Shown in pieces: positions 7,901 to 13,618 of a stretch of DNA of 13,618 bases (its first letter is position 1; each line of letters starts with the position of its first letter). The stretch is from Hyphochytrium catenoides (lineage: Eukaryota > Sar > Hyphochytriomycetes > Hyphochytriales > Hyphochytriaceae): assembly GCA_900088475.1 (NCBI GenBank), contig FLMG01002669.1, positions 1 to 13,618 on the forward strand. The letters run 5' to 3'. Under the pieces are notes generated by a model that did not search any database, was not told the DNA's origin, and saw only the letters and a program-made list of their open reading frames with translations. Position numbers and translations under genes: made by a program.

Positions 7901-10900
7901 GGTTTTAAAACTCGGGCAAGAGGAGGTGGAAAGTGGGAGAGGGGGAATTATACCTCTCGAATCGCGCTCTCTCTGACAGACCAGTTCTTATCCATCAGAC
8001 AGCGCGCGATAGGATCGCCAAATACTTCCATAATATTTTTGCCTTCTGCCATCTGAGAGGCGGTCAAAGGGTTCGCATACGGCAGCGGCTCTAGCTTCGA
8101 AAGCTGGCCAACGTCTACGTATCACTGATGTCAGCATAACCAGGAAAAGAGTCTAGAACTTAAGGTGAACCTACCGAATGTGCTGTCCTCAGAGTTCTGA
8201 GAGACGTCCGCCAGGGCTGGGCGGTGCTTGGTCGTAGAGGCTGTGGTGGGACGAGAACAGGTGCCTGCAGGTCCAAGTTGCAGAGTGAAGGAGACAGTCG
8301 TTAGGGGTCGCTAGGGCTCGGCCAGGCGAGCTGAAACCAGAGATCAGTACACCATGGGAGTGATTAAACAAAGGCCAAAGTGAACGGAACAGAGGGCGGA
8401 CTGACCAGGTCGAGACCCAGTTTTGGGCCTCATGCCTGTCCCTGGACGCTCTTCAGGAGCCCCTCCGCCCATTCTCATAGACGTTCCAGGCCTTGTTGCG
8501 GTGCCCGGTCGCATGGAGGTGCCAGGCCTAGCCGCGGTACCAGGTCGGGTGGCCGTGCCTGGTCGAACTTCTGCGAAGTCAAAGTCCTCGAGCTCTTCTC
8601 CGAGCGCTGCTGGCTCGACAATGCCTGCCTCCTAGACCGATCATATGAGAAGACCAGAGAGAGAAAGAAAGATTGAGAGAGTATGACCCCAGTGAGAGCA
8701 AGAGAGAGAGAGGGAGATATCGTGAGCGAGAGAGTTAGAAGTGAAACATCGAACAGCAAAGAAGGGAGACAAAATGTTAAGACAGCTATTTTATAGAGCG
8801 CAAGGCAAGGTGATGAACTCAAAGATGTTGAGAAAGAGAGAGTAACTAGAAACGGAGGAGATTCTACACCAAAGGAAGGCCAGCCGAGAAAGCTTAAGCG
8901 TAATAAAAATCATGGGAGGGAGATTACTTACAATGAGCCGAGCAAGGATTCTCTTTCGCTTCTCAGTCTTGAGGTTATCTACGTACTTCATCGCTGGAGC
9001 TCGGCATAGCTGAGAGATGCCGCAAAGAGCAGGGTAGGAAAAGGGATCAAGACACGTTACGTGAGCGGGGCGGATAGGGGAATGAAGAAGAGCGAGACAG
9101 ACAGATAAAACAAGAGAGAGGAAAAGGAGGAGCGTGACCAGCATTCCCAAAACGTGGAGAGATTCTCATAGCAGCGGAGCAAGCCATCGTCATGTCCCCA
9201 ACCCAACATTTGGTGTTCGCGCCAGCGGTCCGTCCACTGCCCGACCATAGACAGCGAGCGAGCGAGCAAAAAGGACCGACATAAGGGAGTCTCTTACGAC
9301 GGACCTTGAAAATCTCTCCGCACAGCTCTGCGGCTACTTTCCTTACTGCGCTGTCTTTGTGCTCAAAGAGAGGAATTGCCATGTCTAGCACTGGGATAAG
9401 AGGAAGCTTGAGGAAAGACTTGGAAGACGAGGAGTGAGAAGGTGAGGAGCTCCTCTCTCTATCTTCAACGCCAAACTCTGTCACCAGCTTCACAAGTACC
9501 CCAAGCCTAAGCACCGGAAATATTAGTGGTAGGAAGATGTATGAAATCGCAGGGCCAAGGGCGAGAAGAGTTGGACTCGAAAGAAGGTAACTCTAAACAG
9601 GAGCCAGAAGCGAATGAAAACGGACGGGATAGAGCTAAGGAGATAGCTGAGGACAAAGGTTTATGCTGCAGCAAAGAGAGGGAAGATCAGGGGGACTCTA
9701 ACTTGTTAACCGAGACTTCTTTCAGATGAAGAAGGAACCCGATGCCACTCAAAGGACCAGAAGGGAGATAAATAGGCTAGCGCGTCATTATAAAGCACAA
9801 ATATTAGGGACATGCGAAGGGAAGAAATGGCTTCGGCATAAGTAAGAGGTAGAACCAAGACCGATTATCAGAGAGGACGAAGCGCCTCCTTACCTTGTCG
9901 CGATCAAGATGCTGCCATCCCCTGGCGTGGAGGCTTTACAAAGGGCGTTAAAGAGAAAGTAAGGACCGAACGGCGCGGGTTGCCGGGCAAGAAAAAGAAG
10001 CGCGTCCTCTGTGACAGTCCGAGTCTTTGGCTTAGTGTCGCCAAGTCTAATCAATAGTTGAATGGACAGAAATCAGAATCATTTTGGCGGCTTAAAGGTA
10101 TATATACAGCGGGAGACTGAAAAAGAGAGAAAGTGATGGGAACAGTATAACCAAGCAACGAATGAACTGATGTAAGGGGAAGAACGGATGAGAGCAAGAG
10201 AACAGCGAAGCTCTGAAGCACCGGTATGTTCTGGCGGTGTGTTCTTAGAAGAGAGAAGTCACTTCAAAAGACATGCTGGTCGTCGGCATCCCCAAAGCAC
10301 GAGGGAGCAAATAGTAAATAGACGATGATACGGAGGAGCATGTGTTTCAAGGAAGAAGGAGAAACATATATGAATGCCATCCCGTCGGTATTCAAATGGC
10401 AGAAGGAAGAGGACGAAAAGGAATATTCTTACCTCTTGCTAATAAGCGGCATGAGCTCCGCTACCGGAGCCGCTAAGGATTCCATGGGTCCTGCTACCGC
10501 CTTCCCACTCATCCCTGACCTAGCGGTGCGAGAGCCGCGGGGAGAAGTCTGTTCACTCCCCTTGAGCGAAAGAACAGCTTGTTGCAGCAAGGAAAGCCCT
10601 GCCGTAAACTGAGACAGAGAGAGAGCATACTGGTCAGCCTGGCAATGCTGGAACATCTATGGATATGGAAAGTGGCCTGAGAAAGTAACCTTATAGAGAA
10701 GAACTTCTATCCTTAACCTTTTTGGAGTAGGCACGCCAAGCAAGTACTGGACACCATAGACTTGCGGAGAAATGACAAGAAGAAACTAGACGGGATTGAA
10801 AATGTGAAGGGCTTGTTCCTCTTACCACGTGGATCACCCTGTCCGCCATGGCAACTCTCAGCGCACTGACTACGGCTTCTGTCACTTCTCTCTCACGGCC

Positions 10901-13427
10901 AGCAAGCTGGAAAGCCTCTCCACCCTTGGCGGCAGGGGCATCACTCCTCGGAGCGGTACCTTGTCTAATGAGAGTCTCCATTCTCTGCAGCGCCACCTCT
11001 CGAGGGCTCCACGTGTGTGAGAAGATGCATCGAGCCAAGGGCTCTCCAAATACAGAGATAATGGCCGCCGCTGCCTTCTTGTTTGCCTCTGTGTCCACCG
11101 CGCGAAGTCAGGAAGAAGTAGTATGAGCAATAGTATGAGGTGGTAGCAACTCAAGGACAAAGCAGAACCGGAATGGAAACAAGGGTAAGCAACAGAGAGG
11201 AGGAAATGAGCTGTTGATAGGCATCGCAAACGTTGAGAACAAGATAGAAGAACCAAGGTACCTGTAAGCGGCTCTGCATAGGGCAGTTCCGCAGTGTCCT
11301 CCTCCTTAGTAGCTGTGGGTTCAGGATTCCTGGTGCTTTCTTCTTCCTCTTTCCTAAGTTCTGAGTCTAAGTGAAGCAGGTCTCCGCCATTTTGCTTGTC
11401 GCTGCTGAGCTCTGAGAGGAGGCGGACGCGGATGTTCTTCATCATCACCGGCTTGATGAATGCAAGCTCTGCAGCCATTATCCGGTCCACTTCGGCGATC
11501 AGCTGCTCGCGACTGAAGTCCGTCTTTCCCTCTGTGGCAAGTATCGGGTAACGAGAGTGAAATGGTGAGCGGGAAGATCAGCGGTAATATTAAAGAGAAA
11601 GCGCCACGGTTCGGAGGAGAGAAGAGAAAGAGAAGATTATCTATGAAGGCAAGACGATGGAGAGCTTAAGACATTCTCAGTCGCAGAACGCGAGGGGAGA
11701 AAGAGAGAGAAAGAGACAAAGAGATACTGAAGAGAAATAGAGGACTGACTACTACATCTTACCAAGGATCTTGGCCGAGATTGCGGACGTCAAGATATCA
11801 GCAGCATGGTCTCTGATCTTGTTATTTGCATTGTCAACCACTGGCTTCGTGACAGACAGAGCTTCCTCATAGCTCAGCCCGTGTTTGCTGTGGAGCTTGA
11901 ACTCTCTAATGAGATAGTTCAGCACTCGGAGACGGACAGCGAGGGGACGCCAGTTGGCTCCCGTCCCACTACTGCTCTCTATGGCTTTCTTCATGCTCTT
12001 GAATATGGCAGAGGCGATGGGTCTTTTGTGTCATTGAAGAGAAGATAGAAGAGGAACGATGTGTGTGAGAAAGAGTGAAAGACAGTGAGAAAGAGGAAGA
12101 GAGAGGCGCGGAGAGAAAGAAGAGAGAGAAGAGGTTAAGAGTACAAGACAGAAAAAAAGAGAAAGTGAAAGAAGATGGAAGAGAGAGGGGAGAGAGAGGG
12201 AAAGAAAGATAGAGACAATAGAGACTGGCCGAGAGAGTCAGTTAGCAGGAAAACTGGTTGAGAGGACCGTGCTTGAGCGGCCTTAAAAGATCCATCCATA
12301 CCTGGGCCCGACCGTAGATGAGCGAGAGAGAAAAAGCAGTCCGTTGACAGCGTCATTGACAATTCTCTCTTGTGCCTCTCCTCCGCGCCGCAACAGTGCC
12401 TCAATAACACTCTCTAGTTCTGGGCTGGGCTCTCCTTTCTGCCAGGAAGCTTCAAGATCGATGTCAGCGGGGGTAAGGGAGGAGAGAAGGTGCGTCAAGC
12501 GAAAAAGAAAAACTTCGCCAAGAGAATGTGTGTGTGAGAGAGAGAGAGAGACAGCGAAAGAGAAAGAATACGCTAGTGACAATCTTCAGAGGCCACCCTA
12601 GAGAGCGAGAGACTTTAGAAGCGCAGGGATGAAGTTGCGGAGGTCTAACGTCACCGGTTGACAGAGGATAGAGAGAGACACACACAGTGTGGCAGATAGA
12701 GAGAGAGAGAGAGAGAGTTGGCGCGAGGGAGAGAGAGAGGGAGGAGAGGACGAGCGAGGTGAACGATAAGCTGTTAGGTAATCTGCCTACCAGAAAGCTG
12801 GGAGAGATTCAGGTGCTTCCCGCTGAAGGTCGCTCTAAGTAGCGGGACCGTGCGATGAAAGACCTGCGTCACCTTGTCTCCCATCGCCGCCACCAGCAAA
12901 TGGCAATAAGCTTCAAACTTAGTCTTCAAATTCAGAGCTCCATTGAGCTGAGGAAGCAGCGCCTCTGCTTGTGCTAGTGCCGCCTCTCTATTCTTCCAGT
13001 CTCGAGAGCCAAAGAGCCCCATAATCTGGGGTCCAAGCACACTGAGGAGCAGCTGCGGAGCTTTCTTCGCAATGGCCTCAAAATCTTCGGGCGGACCTTG
13101 TGGCGCATCCTCAGTGCCAATGCGGTCTCCGACCCCGGAGAGCACGCCACCATGCTCGGTCTTTGGCTTTTGGAGCTCTGCTTGCTCAGGCATCTCGCCA
13201 CGCAGCGCAGCGGGGGAGACTTCCATTGGACAATGCGATGAACTGGCCTCTCTCTCGTAGATAATGCTTAGCTTTTGGTCGGCGGGAGACGAATGGAAAG
13301 AACCATCGGCGAGAAGGGCGATCGCTTTGCTCTTGGCGGCAACAAGCTGCTTTCCCGGACGGCGAAGAGGGAATAAATCTTCAAAGAAGCCCCGCAGGTT
13401 GCAAAGAGACAGCGCCGCTGGCGATTT
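4486..13427 (-). CDS. Multi-TOG (CEP104/FAP256-like) microtubule-binding protein, 17 exons, 5' end probably incomplete
   Basis: TOG domains are HEAT-repeat modules that bind tubulin; CEP104-family members act at ciliary and microtubule plus ends. Exons in coding order: 13427-12791, 12449-12302, 12022-11763, 11531-11262, 11088-10826, 10608-10433, 10046-9894, 9506-9298, 8999-8932, 8631-8406, 8264-8175, 8114-7954, 7684-7198, 7048-6921, 6621-6473, 6284-6059, 5583-4486 (stop TAG). All introns are GT-AG (60-475 bases; several GTAAGA, one GTAAGT, one GTATGT). Every exon joins in phase, giving 4749 nt (1582 residues plus stop). TOG modules lie at about residues 116-350, 448-728, 861-1092 and 1150-1440. 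HEAT-A signatures such as VFGEPLARC and VFGDPIARC, followed by W-S-x-R-E, resemble CEP104 as I recall it. A basic RPGTxx linker separates TOG2 from TOG3. No C-terminal zinc fingers are seen. Least certain joins: the acceptors at 12022, 8999 (alternative 8993) and 6621. The first exon is open back to a TAG acceptor at 13428, so earlier exons probably lie beyond the window; otherwise the start would be the ATG at 13226. TOGARAM/crescerin is the main alternative family. Confidence 0.75.
4914..6240 (-). other. TOG module 4
   Basis: Split over two exons, 6284-6059 and 5583 onward. HEAT A is the segment with VMFLGEE and SSSWQQRREGL. HEAT B spans the splice junction, LLVKQ joined in phase 0 to VLMDDSPRVRLAA. 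HEAT C includes ERTGDESVRLRRACYDVL. The last helices run to about residue 1440. It is the most diverged of the four, without the VFG(E/D)P motif. It is assigned as TOG from position, helix pattern and the W..RRE match to the other modules. Confidence 0.6.
6921..8034 (-). other. TOG module 3
   Basis: Encoded by exons 8114-7954, 7684-7198 and 7048-6921. HEAT A reads VFGDPIARC then KNWSVRESAI. HEAT B ends LLLLQAIVQEYLP. HEAT C includes SKLSDSKQRLREDSEKALL. HEAT E includes SLLGKLIEQFG and CLDHKHVDVRNAAV. The order and spacing match the single TOG domain of CEP104 as I recall it. The module shares its preamble LPYA-x-PLT and HEAT A with module 2. Confidence 0.75.
8240..8565 (-). repeat. RPGTxx hexapeptide repeat linker (coding)
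   Basis: About ten six-residue units of the form RPGT(A/S)(T/A/M) separate TOG2 from TOG3. The order is RPGTAT, RPGTAA, RPGTSM, RPGTAT, RPGTSM, an interrupting RMGGGAPEE, then RPGTGM, RPKTGS, RPGTCS and RPTTAS. The array crosses the intron at 8265-8405, and the RPG/TCS unit is rebuilt exactly by splicing, which supports the exon join. The linker is strongly basic and Pro/Gly-rich, like known microtubule-lattice-binding linkers. That role here is inference. Confidence 0.8.
8932..11075 (-). other. TOG module 2
   Basis: Encoded by exons 11088-10826, 10608-10433, 10046-9894, 9506-9298 and 8999-8932. HEAT A reads VFGEPLARC then HTWSPREVAL. HEAT B is restored by splicing VIHV to FTAGLSLLQQ. HEAT C is restored by splicing LISKR to LGDTKPKTRTVTEDALL. 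HEAT E includes LGVLVKLVTEFG and HKDSAVRKVAAELC. Two HEAT helices becoming complete only after splicing is strong evidence for these junctions. A Gly/Ser/Arg-rich insert of about 25 residues follows HEAT B. Confidence 0.8.
12527..12550. repeat. Compound (TG)5(AG)7 microsatellite in intron 1
   Basis: A perfect TG run passes directly into an AG run. On the sense (minus) strand it reads as a CT/CA tract inside the first intron seen in the window. It matches the general pyrimidine richness of the introns of this gene. Confidence 0.85.
12698..12717. repeat. (AG)10 microsatellite in intron 1
   Basis: A perfect AG dinucleotide run lies in intron 1 of the TOG gene; it reads as (CT)10 on the sense strand. 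Similar but shorter GA/CT runs recur in most of the introns between 5.6 and 12.8 kb. Confidence 0.9.
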
Positions 13428-13470
13428 CTACAGCTCCTGAATGAGATCGCTATCTCTAAAGCCCTTGTCT

Positions 13471-13502
<32 letters not shown>

Positions 13503-13618
13503 GCCGAGCGGAGTTCCCTCCTTTCCTGTGTCTCCCTCTTCTCTCTCCCTGTTCCAGCACCAATATCTTCGTGTCTCTTTGTAAGTCTTCATCTGTAGCA
13601 CGTCGTTCTCTCTCTCTT
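13428..13618. other. Upstream intron or 5' flank of the TOG gene
   Basis: The minus strand here ends in CTGTAG immediately before the first recognised exon, consistent with a splice acceptor. No coding frame can be supported in the remaining bases on either strand. Unlike all downstream introns, the pyrimidine-rich strand here is the plus strand. This could mark the transition from gene body to promoter or to a neighbouring plus-strand gene. Confidence 0.4.
13475..13502. repeat. (TC)14 microsatellite
   Basis: An uninterrupted TC dinucleotide run on the plus strand, the longest simple repeat in the window. It is just upstream of the first recognised exon of the minus-strand gene and opposite in strand polarity to that gene's intronic CT tracts. 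Confidence 0.95.

Larger units (their letters stand above)
11763..13082 (-). other. TOG module 1
   Basis: Encoded by exons 13427-12791, 12449-12302 and 12022-11763. HEAT A reads VLGPQIMGLFGSRDWKNREAA. HEAT B includes MGDKVTQVFHRTVPLL. HEAT D includes DAVNGLLFLSRSS. HEAT E includes AVRLRVLNYLIREF and NNKIRDHAADILTSAI. A charged E/K-rich linker (exon 11531-11262) leads to TOG2. The spacing of helices follows the other modules. Confidence 0.7.

Noticed and set aside
8423-8635. Plus-strand open frame with VPG-type repeats
   Set aside because: It is the antisense image of the RPGTxx linker; the minus-strand reading joins neighbouring exons in phase and completes a TOG protein.
12466-12717. Repeat-rich intron sequence considered as a CRISPR or transposon remnant
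   Set aside because: Only dinucleotide microsatellites are present; there are no spaced direct repeats, terminal inverted repeats or transposase frames.

Overview
The window looks like nuclear DNA from a microbial eukaryote. One gene is split by many GT-AG introns rich in CT, base composition is mixed, intergenic spaces exceed 1 kb, and no bacterial operon or ribosome-binding signals are visible. The main gene encodes tubulin-binding TOG domains resembling those of the ciliary-tip protein CEP104/FAP256, so a flagellated or ciliated lineage is likely. An alveolate or other SAR protist is a guess; the sequence does not settle the species.

Layout from left to right. (1) Positions 1-230 may hold the last coding exon of a plus-strand gene entering from the left, followed by an AATAAA at 309. 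(2) Positions 315-1386 show no gene I can support. (3) Positions 1387-3048 (+) encode an intronless, membrane-anchored pepsin-family (A1) aspartic protease with both catalytic Asp motifs, a Cys cluster, a C-terminal transmembrane helix and a probable signal peptide. (4) Positions 3049-4485 are a tail-to-tail spacer, with a candidate ATTAAA for the minus-strand gene. (5) Positions 4486-13427 (-) are filled by one large gene. I rebuilt it as 17 exons and 16 introns whose phases all agree, giving an open frame of 1582 codons plus stop. It is probably open at its 5' end. (6) Positions 13428-13618 contain a (TC)14 microsatellite and either the start of another intron or the 5' flank.

The large protein carries four successive TOG (HEAT-repeat) modules. 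TOG1-TOG2 and TOG3-TOG4 are separated by a basic, low-complexity linker of about ten RPGTxx-type hexapeptides. The protein ends in a Ser-rich basic tail. The TOG modules resemble CEP104, but the order TOG-TOG-linker-TOG-TOG resembles crescerin/TOGARAM, and no C-terminal zinc fingers are present. This architecture is the most interesting item in the window. The protease and the TOG protein are convergent neighbours and show no obvious functional link.
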